Positions 1 through 6,760 of a DNA stretch of 13,034 bases are shown here, piece by piece. Location: contig CALXTG010000114.1 of NCBI GenBank assembly GCA_944391355.1, forward strand, positions 1 through 13,034. Direction: 5' to 3'. Under the pieces are notes generated by a model. That model searched no databases. It was not told the DNA's origin and worked only from the letters and a program-made list of their open reading frames with translations. The number at the start of each line of letters is the position of its first letter. Position 1 is the stretch's first letter. A program made the translations under genes and the position numbers. This DNA comes from an uncultured Alphaproteobacteria bacterium (GTDB lineage: Bacteria > Pseudomonadota > Alphaproteobacteria > RF32 > CAG-239).

Positions 1-1041
1 CATTTTAATCGTAAACTTTTCACCTGCGGCCGGCTGAGACGGTACCGGAGCAGACGGCGCGGTTTCGGCCTTGCGATTCTGTTCGAGAAGGTCAAGAATC
101 ATATCCAGTTCGGCAACGGACGCATAAGCCAAAACGACTTTGCCGCCGCCGGCTTTGCTCGGCGAAATTTTAATACGCAGCCCGAGTTTTTTAACCAGAT
201 CTTTTTCAATTTGCTCCAGATCGGCATCACGCACAGCTTTAGCCGTTTTTTCTTTCGCGGGTTGTTTTTGTTTACAGACCAAATCTTCAACCTGGCGGAC
301 GTTCAGATCTTTGCTGATAATGGTCTGAGCCAGCTTTTCGGCATTTTCGAGACCAACCAGGCAACGCGCGTGTCCGGCCGAAAGCTTGCCGTTTTTGACC
401 AATTCCTGTACAGAAGCGGGCAGGGACAGCAGGCGGAGCGTATTGGCAACATGACTGCGCGATTTGCCGACGATTTGCGCCAAGGCTTCCTGAGTGTGCG
501 AAAATTCATCAATCAGACGCTGAAAACCTTCCGCTTCTTCGATGGCGGACAGATTTTCACGCAGAAGATTTTCAACCAAAGCAACTTCAAGAACTTCGCG
601 GTCGCTTAAGTCTTTTTCAATTACGGGCAGCTTATCCAGCCCGGCCATTTTAGCGGCGCGCCAGCGGCGTTCGCCGGCGATGATTTCAAATTTATCTCCC
701 GATTTGCGAACCAGCAGCGGCTGAAGGATACCTTTTTCTTTGATAGAATCGGCAAGAGCCTGCAGCGCTTCGCCGTCAAATTCGGTACGCGGCTGATAAC
801 GGCCGGGCATTAACGCTTCTATGGCAACAAAATTTGCCTCGGAAGCAACAGCGGCGGGAAGATTTGAAAGTTCTTCGTCGAGGTTCAGATCGGTATCGTC
901 TCCGAGCAGGGCGCCTAAGCCGCGGCCGAGACTTTTGCGCTTGCCGCCGTGAGAGTGCGGGGCAGGGGCAGGTTCATCATTTAAGAGAGCGTCAACGTCT
1001 AAATCTTTCATCTCTTTTAATTCTTCCAAATCATCTAACAT
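1..1041 (-). CDS. parB: ParB chromosome-partitioning protein, 3' end beyond window
   Basis: ParB is a CTP-dependent DNA clamp that loads at parS sites, spreads along the origin region and stimulates the ParA ATPase. 347 codons are visible with no stop before the window edge. The RGLGALLGD segment typical of ParB N-termini lies near residues 40-48. The ParB/Sulfiredoxin-like nuclease fold follows, with GERRWRAAK (123-131) and an ENLLREN motif (157-163) matching the CTP-binding boxes. A helix-turn-helix spans about 183-205, and the C-terminal dimerisation segment (SVAELDMILDLLEQ) is near 308-321. The ATG overlaps the end of parA by 7 nt and has an AAGGAA ribosome-binding site upstream, so translation is probably coupled. 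About 37 residues precede the usual start, and a Pro/Ala-rich tail of at least 25 residues follows the dimerisation segment; both are longer than in a typical ParB. An ATG at codon 11 is an alternative start. Confidence 0.95.
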   Translation of the reverse strand, partial: MLDDLEELKEMKDLDVDALLNDEPAPAPHSHGGKRKSLGRGLGALLGDDTDLNLDEELSNLPAAVASEANFVAIEALMPGRYQPRTEFDGEALQALADSIKEKGILQPLLVRKSGDKFEIIAGERRWRAAKMAGLDKLPVIEKDLSDREVLEVALVENLLRENLSAIEEAEGFQRLIDEFSHTQEALAQIVGKSRSHVANTLRLLSLPASVQELVKNGKLSAGHARCLVGLENAEKLAQTIISKDLNVRQVEDLVCKQKQPAKEKTAKAVRDADLEQIEKDLVKKLGLRIKISPSKAGGGKVVLAYASVAELDMILDLLEQNRKAETAPSAPVPSQPAAGEKFTIKM

Positions 1042-1814
1042 GCCAATAATTCCTTTTCTCTTTTCAAAACTTCGCCGGCAAGGCTGATATAAGCCTGAGA
1101 ACCAGGACATTTGAAATCATAAATCAAAACCGGTTTTCCGTGCGAGGGCGCTTCAGAGATGCGGACGTTCCGCGGGATAACGGTCTGATATACTTTTTTG
1201 CCGAAGAAATTGCGGACATCGTCTTCAACCATCTGAGAAAGATTGTTGCGTTTGTCATACATGGTCAGAACCACGCCCTGCAATTCCAGCTTGGGGTTAA
1301 ATTTCTTTTTAATCTGATTGATGTTGCGAATCAGGTCGGTAATCCCCTCCAGCGCCAGAAATTCGCATTGCAGCGGCACAATAACGGCGTCGGCGGCGAC
1401 TAAAGCGTTAATCGTTACCAAACTCAGAGAGGGCGGACAGTCAATCAGGACATAGTCATAATTGAGGGCGTCACGCTGAATGGCTTTTTTCAATGCATAT
1501 TCCCGCTGTTCGACGTCAACCAGCTCAACCTCGGCGCCGGCCAAGTCCGGAGAAGAGGGAACCAGAGAAAAATTGGGAATTTCGGTCCAGACAATCGCAC
1601 GGCTCAGCGGCGCAGCGCCGAGCAGAACTTCATAAGTCGAGTTCATGTTGCCGCGTTTGTCAATACCCATCGAGGTGGAGGCATTGCCCTGCGGATCCAA
1701 ATCTATAACCAAAACCTTTTTGCCGGCCGCAGCCATGGCCGTGGCAACATTGACCGTCGTGGTCGTTTTACCGACGCCGCCCTTGCGGTTGGCAATTGCA
1801 ATAATTCTTGGCAT
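1035..1814 (-). CDS. parA: ParA/Soj chromosome-partitioning ATPase
   Basis: Deviant-Walker ATPase that binds DNA as an ATP dimer and moves ParB-parS complexes during chromosome segregation. At 259 aa it matches the Soj/ParA family length. The deviant Walker A KGGVGKTT is at residues 11-18, the A' motif VIDLDPQGNAS at 36-46 and Walker B YVLIDCPPS at 121-129. It has no N-terminal helix-turn-helix, as expected for a chromosomal rather than a plasmid type I ParA. Its ATG directly follows the rsmG stop (TAAATG) and its 3' end overlaps parB by 7 nt, so rsmG, parA and parB appear to be one translationally coupled unit. No anomaly is visible in the protein. Confidence 0.97.
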   Translation of the reverse strand: MPRIIAIANRKGGVGKTTTTVNVATAMAAAGKKVLVIDLDPQGNASTSMGIDKRGNMNSTYEVLLGAAPLSRAIVWTEIPNFSLVPSSPDLAGAEVELVDVEQREYALKKAIQRDALNYDYVLIDCPPSLSLVTINALVAADAVIVPLQCEFLALEGITDLIRNINQIKKKFNPKLELQGVVLTMYDKRNNLSQMVEDDVRNFFGKKVYQTVIPRNVRISEAPSHGKPVLIYDFKCPGSQAYISLAGEVLKREKELLAC

Positions 1815-2438
1815 TTATTTAATTCCCTTTCTATGTAAAGCGGTGATGATTAAAATTACCCCTTCAGGGTTTTGTTGGTTGGGCTCGGCCCGATAATTGA
1901 AAGACCAGCGTTTTTGCGCGGCGGCAACCTCTTCGGCATAAGATTTGCCTTTGGGAAAAATACAGATGGTATTCGGACGGCAAAAACGATAGGTATAATT
2001 TAACAATTCGTCCAATGAAGCCATGGCGCGCGAAGTGATAACATCAGCCTTTTGCGGCGGCAGGGCTTCGATTCTCTGATTAAGGATTTCAACATTGACA
2101 TTGCAGATTTCCGCGACGTGTTTTAAATACAGCGTTTTTTTACCAATGCTTTCAATCAGCTTAACTTTTAAATACGGTGTTTTTTCTTTGGCCATTATAG
2201 CCAGAACCATACCCGGAAAACCAGCTCCAGAGCCAAAATCAAGCAAAACTTCAGCCTCTTTCGGAATATAGTCAAACAGCTGAGCGGAGTCTGCAAAATG
2301 ACGATTCCAGGCATCGGCAAGAGAATTTTTGCTGACAAGATTAAACTTCTGCTGCCACTCGTTTAATGAGGCTTCATAAGTTTTTAAGCAGTCAAATGTT
2401 TCACGTGAAACATTATATTTTTCCATAAAATTTTTCAT
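1815..2438 (-). CDS. rsmG: 16S rRNA (guanine-527-N7) methyltransferase RsmG (GidB)
   Basis: SAM-dependent methyltransferase that makes m7G527 in 16S rRNA. It is 207 aa, the normal size. Motifs are NRHFADS (45-51), the SAM-binding loop DFGSGAGFPG (67-76), IESIGKK (95-101) and ITSRAMASL (134-142). The N-terminal NVSRET (9-14) is encoded by a perfect parS site. The first ATG at 2438 is chosen; an ATG at codon 5 (2426) is an alternative. No good Shine-Dalgarno sequence precedes either. The stop abuts parA. A 123-nt AT-rich gap separates it from the phosphatase gene upstream, so a promoter may lie there, but I see no convincing -35/-10 pair. Confidence 0.95.
   Translation of the reverse strand: MKNFMEKYNVSRETFDCLKTYEASLNEWQQKFNLVSKNSLADAWNRHFADSAQLFDYIPKEAEVLLDFGSGAGFPGMVLAIMAKEKTPYLKVKLIESIGKKTLYLKHVAEICNVNVEILNQRIEALPPQKADVITSRAMASLDELLNYTYRFCRPNTICIFPKGKSYAEEVAAAQKRWSFNYRAEPNQQNPEGVILIITALHRKGIK
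2397..2412. promoter_or_regulatory. parS: parS centromere site inside rsmG
   Basis: The 16-bp palindrome TGTTTCACGTGAAACA is a perfect match to the parS sequence bound by chromosomal ParB proteins. It lies in codons 9-14 of rsmG, giving VSRET in the protein, about 1.4 kb upstream of the parB start. ParB encoded here would be expected to load at this site. Confidence 0.93.
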
Positions 2439-2561
2439 AAATATTTTATAGATTTTTTTTACGGCTTTTAAAACCCTAATTGACGAGTTATGAACACCTA
2501 TTTAAAAAGAATCTTATTACAAAGACTTAGACAGCGTTTTTTGACTCAAAATTTGAACATT
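2439..2561. other. AT-rich gap upstream of rsmG
   Basis: A 123-nt non-coding stretch between the phosphatase stop and the rsmG start. It is AT-rich with several A/T runs. I find no RNA gene, no strong hairpin terminator and no clear promoter hexamers. It could carry a weak promoter for rsmG-parA-parB. Confidence 0.4.
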
Positions 2562-3380
2562 TTAAGCAGATAATTTCCAACGATTCGTATAATTAAGCTG
2601 CCGCAGCAGATTCTCGGCACGCTCGAAATGCTGGCCGAGAGCTTCGACCTTATGCGCATCATCACTGATAACAATCGGAATATTACGTTTTTGCAGCTCG
2701 TTTAACATCCATTCATGCGGATGTTGTTCGCCGCATTTGTTCCAGCCGCTGGTATTGAGTTCAAAAGGCTGTTTGCGGGCGGCCAGGACTTCAACCAGTT
2801 TCATTTTATATTCGTCCCAGCGCGGCTCAAGACAATAGCCGAAAACTTTGACGACATCAGGGTGGGCAATAAAAGCAAAATAACCGCTGTTTACGGCTTC
2901 AATCAGATTCAGCCAGTGACAGCGAAGAAACTCCTCAAGCGCTTCTTGGTCCAGCGATTCGGCGGCCGAACGCTGATAGATATTTATATAACGGCTTTCA
3001 TCATGATTTATCAGCGCGTGGCTGGCACCGATATAATAATCGGCATCAAGCCGGGACATTAACTTTTCAAAATCGCGGCGCCAAGCGGGAGAAGAAAAGA
3101 AATCAACCTCAAAACCAATCCGGACTTTTAAACGACTGCCGGCAGCGGCAGCGCGAATTTCTTCACAGGTTTTCTTATATAAATCTTCGGCTTTTTGATA
3201 ATCATTACAAAACATCGGACTGAATGAGACATCGGCGCCGGCATGATAAATCAAATGGTTAGAGATTCCCAGCTCTTCAAAACCAAGCTCTTCGGCACGT
3301 TTAATCATTTCCGCAGCCGAATTATGCCCGTCAAAAATACCGAAGCTGTTGGTGTGGGTATGATAACTGAATTTCTGCAT
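2562..3380 (-). CDS. PHP-domain phosphatase, histidinol-phosphatase-like
   Basis: Probable metal-dependent phosphoesterase of the PHP (polymerase and histidinol phosphatase) superfamily, 272 aa. Metal-ligand motifs appear in the expected order: HTH (7-9) in YHTHTN, GISNH (38-42), GFEVDF (89-94), IGASH (117-121), AHPD (172-175) and SDDAH (239-243). FELNTSGW (206-213) matches the strand-loop typical of HisK-type histidinol phosphatases. Histidinol phosphate is the obvious substrate by family, but no other his gene is in the window, so the substrate is uncertain. The start at 3380 is preferred over an in-frame ATG at 3416 because a strong GGAGG lies 7 nt upstream of it. It follows the second HD-domain gene by 50 nt on the same strand. 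Confidence 0.85.
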   Translation of the reverse strand: MQKFSYHTHTNSFGIFDGHNSAAEMIKRAEELGFEELGISNHLIYHAGADVSFSPMFCNDYQKAEDLYKKTCEEIRAAAAGSRLKVRIGFEVDFFSSPAWRRDFEKLMSRLDADYYIGASHALINHDESRYINIYQRSAAESLDQEALEEFLRCHWLNLIEAVNSGYFAFIAHPDVVKVFGYCLEPRWDEYKMKLVEVLAARKQPFELNTSGWNKCGEQHPHEWMLNELQKRNIPIVISDDAHKVEALGQHFERAENLLRQLNYTNRWKLSA

Positions 3381-3387
3381 GGCGAAT

Positions 3388-3392
3388 CCTCC
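3388..3392 (-). promoter_or_regulatory. ribosome-binding site deciding the PHP gene start
   Basis: GGAGG on the minus strand, 7 nt before the ATG at 3380. The longer in-frame start at 3416 has no comparable site, so the shorter protein is preferred. Confidence 0.7.
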
Positions 3393-3430
3393 GTCATGCA
3401 GAAGTATAAAAGCCAAAATTTAATTATTAT

Positions 3431-4039
3431 TTAATCGAGACCGATAATGCGATAAATATTACAATTGCAGCGTTCGTCAAAATAATCTTTGAGTTCCTGG
3501 ACGGCAACCCGCAAACGATCGAGCGATTCTGCCGGCATTGAGCGGGCGGCGGCCAGAGCATTCATGCGCGCCAGAACCGTGCAGTTGCGGCCTTTGTCGT
3601 TTAAGCAGTTGCAAAGCTGTATCAGGCGATCATAATCATCATATTTCCAAGCTTTGACGATTGCCAGAGTATTTTTAACCGCTTCCTGGTCCGGGCAATC
3701 ATGCAGATGGCCGTTGTCTTTAATAATAAAAGCATGAGTCAGCGCAATGCGGGCAGCATCATCGAATCCGAGTTTTTTGAGATATTGATAGCCGGAAAGA
3801 GCCCGGAAAGTTTTGCCGTCCGTATCGCTGCGGATGCCGATATCATGCAGCAACCCCAGAATATAGGCGTCATCGGGATTCAGACCCGGGCAAAAAGTTG
3901 CGAGAACTTTAGCATTCTGCGCCACAAACTCAACATGTTCAATCCAAATACGGGGATTGAAATCCGCAGAACAGGAGGCTCGGGTTTCGGCCGCTTCTTT
4001 TATCATTGCGCGAGCTTCATCAAGCGAGGGTATCTTCAT
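3431..4039 (-). CDS. HD-domain hydrolase, second of a tandem pair
   Basis: A 202-aa protein with an HD phosphohydrolase core: His35 (WIEHVEF), the GLLHDIG motif (62-68, His65-Asp66), His102 in LTHAF and an acidic cluster KYDDYD (132-137). This is the metal-binding H...HD...D layout of small HD proteins that cleave phosphate esters or nucleotides; the substrate cannot be read from the sequence. It is paralogous to the gene directly upstream: both share GLLHD-[IY]-G, GY-x4-LG, AR-[IC]-x2-[ST]H-[SA]-F, YDDYD-x-LIQ-x-C and a terminal LK-x-YFD-x5-IY-x2-[IL]G. Its ATG lies 20 nt inside the upstream gene, preceded by GGGAATAAAAG, which indicates coupled translation. Confidence 0.85.
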   Translation of the reverse strand: MKIPSLDEARAMIKEAAETRASCSADFNPRIWIEHVEFVAQNAKVLATFCPGLNPDDAYILGLLHDIGIRSDTDGKTFRALSGYQYLKKLGFDDAARIALTHAFIIKDNGHLHDCPDQEAVKNTLAIVKAWKYDDYDRLIQLCNCLNDKGRNCTVLARMNALAAARSMPAESLDRLRVAVQELKDYFDERCNCNIYRIIGLD

Positions 4040-4688
4040 CTTTTATTCCCAGAAAATCATAAATATCCTTACCAAGTTTGTCATCAAAATATTTTTTGAG
4101 GCGACAGCCGTTTTCCCAGAGAGCGGCAACATTCTGAAACTGCAGTCCGTAACGGGACATAATTCCCCGCACCCGGGCATTAATTCCGACCATATTCAGC
4201 CCCTCAAAGAGGAGATCACAAAACTGAATCAAATAATCGTAGTCGTCATAAACCATATTGTTTAAAATTTTCTTAGCATAAAGCAAATCCGCTTCAGAAA
4301 ATTTGGGATAGTTTTTAATATCAAAATCTGCGACAGGAAAACTGTGTGAAATACATATACGCGCTACCTCAGAATATCCAAGCTCATTCATTGCATCATA
4401 CCCATCAACGCCATGAAAACGCCCGCCTCTGAATTCATCCTGCCTTTTTCCGTAATCATGAAGCAGACCGACAATATGGGCTTTTTCCGCATCTAACCCG
4501 GCGGCGGCGGCAATTTTGGCAGCCGTTGCGGCAATACTGCGGGTATGAAAAATATATTCGTCTTTGATATCGTTTCCGTTAATATCCAAAAAACCGTAGC
4601 GACGGCAGCGATAATCAATAGCTTCGGACCAAAGCCGTTCGGCTTCATCGAGGGCGGGCAGGGACGATATAACGGCAGCAGCTGTCAT
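4020..4688 (-). CDS. HD-domain hydrolase, first of a tandem pair
   Basis: A 222-aa HD-family protein with His48 (IFHTRS), GLLHDYG (74-80, His77-Asp78), His115 in ISHSF, and VYDDYDYLIQFCD (146-158), which supplies the acidic ligands. No membrane segment or partner domain is visible, so it is probably a soluble metal-dependent phosphohydrolase; the substrate is unknown. The ATG is 2 nt after the mnmG stop with AGAGG 5 nt upstream, and its 3' end overlaps the next HD gene by 20 nt. The two proteins align over almost their whole length, so they look like an old tandem duplication that has diverged. Their placement makes them co-expressed with mnmG. Confidence 0.85.
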   Translation of the reverse strand: MTAAAVISSLPALDEAERLWSEAIDYRCRRYGFLDINGNDIKDEYIFHTRSIAATAAKIAAAAGLDAEKAHIVGLLHDYGKRQDEFRGGRFHGVDGYDAMNELGYSEVARICISHSFPVADFDIKNYPKFSEADLLYAKKILNNMVYDDYDYLIQFCDLLFEGLNMVGINARVRGIMSRYGLQFQNVAALWENGCRLKKYFDDKLGKDIYDFLGIKDEDTLA

Positions 4689-4690
4689 CT

Positions 4691-6541
4691 TTACCTCTTT
4701 ACATAGCCGAGAATTGCAGTAACCGCCGCCGGCGTAACTCCGGGAATCCGCGAGGCTTCGCCAACGGTCGAGGGGCGGATTTTAGAAAGCTTGGCGACCA
4801 TTTCATTGGAGAGTCCGCCGATTTTACGATAATCAATATCTTCGCGTAATTTCAGATTTTCGTCCTTTTTAAATATTTCAATATCGGCCTGCTGGCGTTT
4901 CAGATAACCGGCATATTTGGATTCTGTTTCCAGCTGCTGACAGATATCATCGGGCATTTCCGCCAGTTCCGGCCAAATTTGAATCAGTGTTTCACGTGAA
5001 ACATCGGCATAAGACAAAACATTAAAAGCTGACCGACGCTGACCGTCTTTTTTGGTTTTAATATTATAGCGGTCGTTCAGTTCATTGGGCGTAATAAACA
5101 AGGCGTTAAGACGGTCGCGCCAGGCTTCCGTTTGCGCAGACTTGGCTTTAAATACACTGTATCTGTATTCTCCGACACAGCCGATTTCATAGCCTTTTGC
5201 CGTCAGGCGGGCATCGGCATTGTCCGCCCGCAGATAAAGACGATATTCGGAACGGGAAGTAAACATACGATAAGGCTCATCGACGCCTTTGGTTATCAGG
5301 TCATCAACCATAACCCCTAGATATCCTTCGCTGCGGTCGACGGTAAAAGTTTTTTCGGAACCCAGAGAATACAGAGCGGCATTTACTCCGGCCAGCAGCC
5401 CTTGGGCGGCCGCTTCTTCATAGCCGGTTGTTCCGTTGATTTGCCCGGCTAAAAACAGTCCGGGAACTTTTTTCACGGCCAGACGGTTATCAAGTTCGCG
5501 CGGGTCGACAAAGTCATATTCTATCGCATAAGCCGGGCGGATGATTCTAACGTTTTCCAGTCCTTTGATGGTATGGATAAAAGCCTCCTGAACATCTGCA
5601 GGCAGGGAAGTGGAAATGCCGTTGGGATAAACGACATCGGTATTCAATCCCTCGGGTTCAAGAAAAATCTGGTGACTGTCACGGTCGGCAAACTTAACCA
5701 GTTTATCTTCAATGCTCGGGCAATAACGCGGCCCGATGCCGGTAATCAGCCCCGAAAACAGGGCGCATTTGCTGAAATTATCACGGATAATCCGGTGCGT
5801 TTCCGGATTAGTATGGGTGATATGGCATTTAATCTGCGGATTTGGCAAAGTATCCGTCAGGTAAGAAAAAGGTTCGGGATGAACATCTCCTTCCTGAACT
5901 TCAAGAATCTCCCAATTAATCGTTTTGCCGTCCAGACGGGCAGGGGTACCGGTTTTCAGGCGTCCGACCGTCAGGCCGCGCGCCTTTAAATACGGTGTTA
6001 TACCCGTGCAGTCAACATCACCGACACGACCGCCGGGCGTCGTTTGATGACCAATAAACATGACGCCGTTTAAAAAAGTTCCGGAAGTCAGAATAACCGC
6101 CGGAGCGGTCAGTTCGGTTCCGTCCGCAAGTTTTACGCCGGAAATTTTATCATCGGAAAAAAGCAGACCTTCCGCCGCGGCTTCGATTAAAATTAAGTTT
6201 TTCTGTTCTTGCAGGGCTTCCTGCATATATTTTTTATAAAGGTCACGATCTGCCTGAGCGCGCGGGCCGCGAACCGCCGGACCTTTGGATGCGTTCAGCA
6301 TACGGAACTGGATTCCGGCCTTATCAATGACCCGTCCCATTAAGCCGTCTAAAGCGTCAATTTCCCGAACCAGGTGGCCTTTTCCGAGGCCGCCGATTGC
6401 CGGGTTGCACGACATTTCGCCGATTGTCGAAATTTTATGAGTTATCAGAGCGGTCTTCGCTCCCATTCTTGCCGCGGCGGCACAGGCTTCACAGCCGGCA
6501 TGACCGCCGCCGACAACAATTACGTCAAAACTAGTCTGCAT
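4691..6541 (-). CDS. mnmG: tRNA uridine-5-carboxymethylaminomethyl modification enzyme MnmG (GidA)
   Basis: FAD-dependent subunit of the MnmE-MnmG complex, which modifies U34 at the wobble position of several tRNAs. It is 616 aa, the full family length. The FAD-binding GGGHAGCEA motif is at residues 11-19, followed by the signature [13 protein letters not shown] segment and later [20 protein letters not shown]. The C-terminal GidA-associated helical domain ends in [17 protein letters not shown]. The ATG at 6541 has a purine-rich AAGAGA upstream. A perfect parS site is embedded at codons 513-518. MnmE, often next to mnmG in related genomes, is not found in this window. The gene is divergent from the flagellin gene across a 219-nt gap. 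Confidence 0.98.
   Translation of the reverse strand: MQTSFDVIVVGGGHAGCEACAAAARMGAKTALITHKISTIGEMSCNPAIGGLGKGHLVREIDALDGLMGRVIDKAGIQFRMLNASKGPAVRGPRAQADRDLYKKYMQEALQEQKNLILIEAAAEGLLFSDDKISGVKLADGTELTAPAVILTSGTFLNGVMFIGHQTTPGGRVGDVDCTGITPYLKARGLTVGRLKTGTPARLDGKTINWEILEVQEGDVHPEPFSYLTDTLPNPQIKCHITHTNPETHRIIRDNFSKCALFSGLITGIGPRYCPSIEDKLVKFADRDSHQIFLEPEGLNTDVVYPNGISTSLPADVQEAFIHTIKGLENVRIIRPAYAIEYDFVDPRELDNRLAVKKVPGLFLAGQINGTTGYEEAAAQGLLAGVNAALYSLGSEKTFTVDRSEGYLGVMVDDLITKGVDEPYRMFTSRSEYRLYLRADNADARLTAKGYEIGCVGEYRYSVFKAKSAQTEAWRDRLNALFITPNELNDRYNIKTKKDGQRRSAFNVLSYADVSRETLIQIWPELAEMPDDICQQLETESKYAGYLKRQQADIEIFKKDENLKLREDIDYRKIGGLSNEMVAKLSKIRPSTVGEASRIPGVTPAAVTAILGYVKR
4988..5003. promoter_or_regulatory. 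parS: parS centromere site inside mnmG
   Basis: A second perfect TGTTTCACGTGAAACA palindrome, about 2.6 kb from the one in rsmG. It is read in mnmG as VSRET (residues 514-518), in the same codon phase as in rsmG. Two perfect sites flanking parAB on the mnmG side support an origin-proximal location. Confidence 0.93.
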
Positions 6542-6635
6542 TGAAATCTCTTCGTTTTAAATTGTTTTCAGCATATACGGTTTTATTTAAATCTCAAGAA
6601 AATTTTGAGGGAAAAGATCGAGACAAAAATTCCGG

Positions 6636-6658
6636 TTTGTTCAATTAATATTGACAAA
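6636..6658. promoter_or_regulatory. dyad upstream of flagellin copy 1 promoter
   Basis: An inverted repeat with left arm TTTGT-t-CAAT and right arm ATTGACAAA, with one extra T in the left arm and a 4-nt centre. An equivalent dyad at the same relative position precedes flagellin copy 2 (12556-12588). It lies about 35 bp upstream of the proposed -35 box, so an activator or repressor site is plausible. The mnmG promoter must also lie in this divergent gap. Confidence 0.4.
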
Positions 6659-6682
6659 AAACAAGCTTATGTTCAACCTTTA

Positions 6683-6721
6683 TTAATATCTGTTGTCTAG
6701 ACTGGGAAATCATGATAGTAT
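6683..6721 (+). promoter_or_regulatory. promoter of flagellin copy 1 (conserved block)
   Basis: A 35-bp block (6683-6717) aligns without gaps to 12610-12644 upstream of the second flagellin gene; the shared core is TAGAnTGGGAAATnATGATA. It contains a sigma70-like pair, TTGTCT (6693-6698) and TAGTAT (6716-6721), 17 bp apart. The hexamers match consensus only 4/6 each, so the sigma factor is uncertain; a flagellar-class promoter cannot be excluded. The leader to the ATG would be about 35 nt. Confidence 0.5.
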
Positions 6722-6748
6722 TAATATATTAAAAGAATAAACTTTGCA

Positions 6749-6760
6749 GGGGCCGAGAGA
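6749..6760 (+). promoter_or_regulatory. conserved flagellin leader element and ribosome-binding site
   Basis: GGGGCCGAGAGA immediately precedes the ATG. The identical 12-mer precedes flagellin copy 2. The G-rich part is at a plausible Shine-Dalgarno distance. The exact conservation next to diverged sequence suggests a translational control element. Confidence 0.5.

Noticed and set aside
211..609. Plus-strand open frame of 132 codons in the first kilobase
   Set aside because: Lies wholly opposite parB, whose minus-strand translation matches the family throughout.
5573..5989. Plus-strand open frame of 138 codons inside mnmG
   Set aside because: Antisense to a highly conserved enzyme region; no independent support.
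6651..6656. TTGACA as a -35 box for flagellin copy 1
   Set aside because: No acceptable -10 hexamer at 16-18 bp; the same position in copy 2 is TAGACA and forms one arm of the dyad, so the downstream block is the better promoter candidate.
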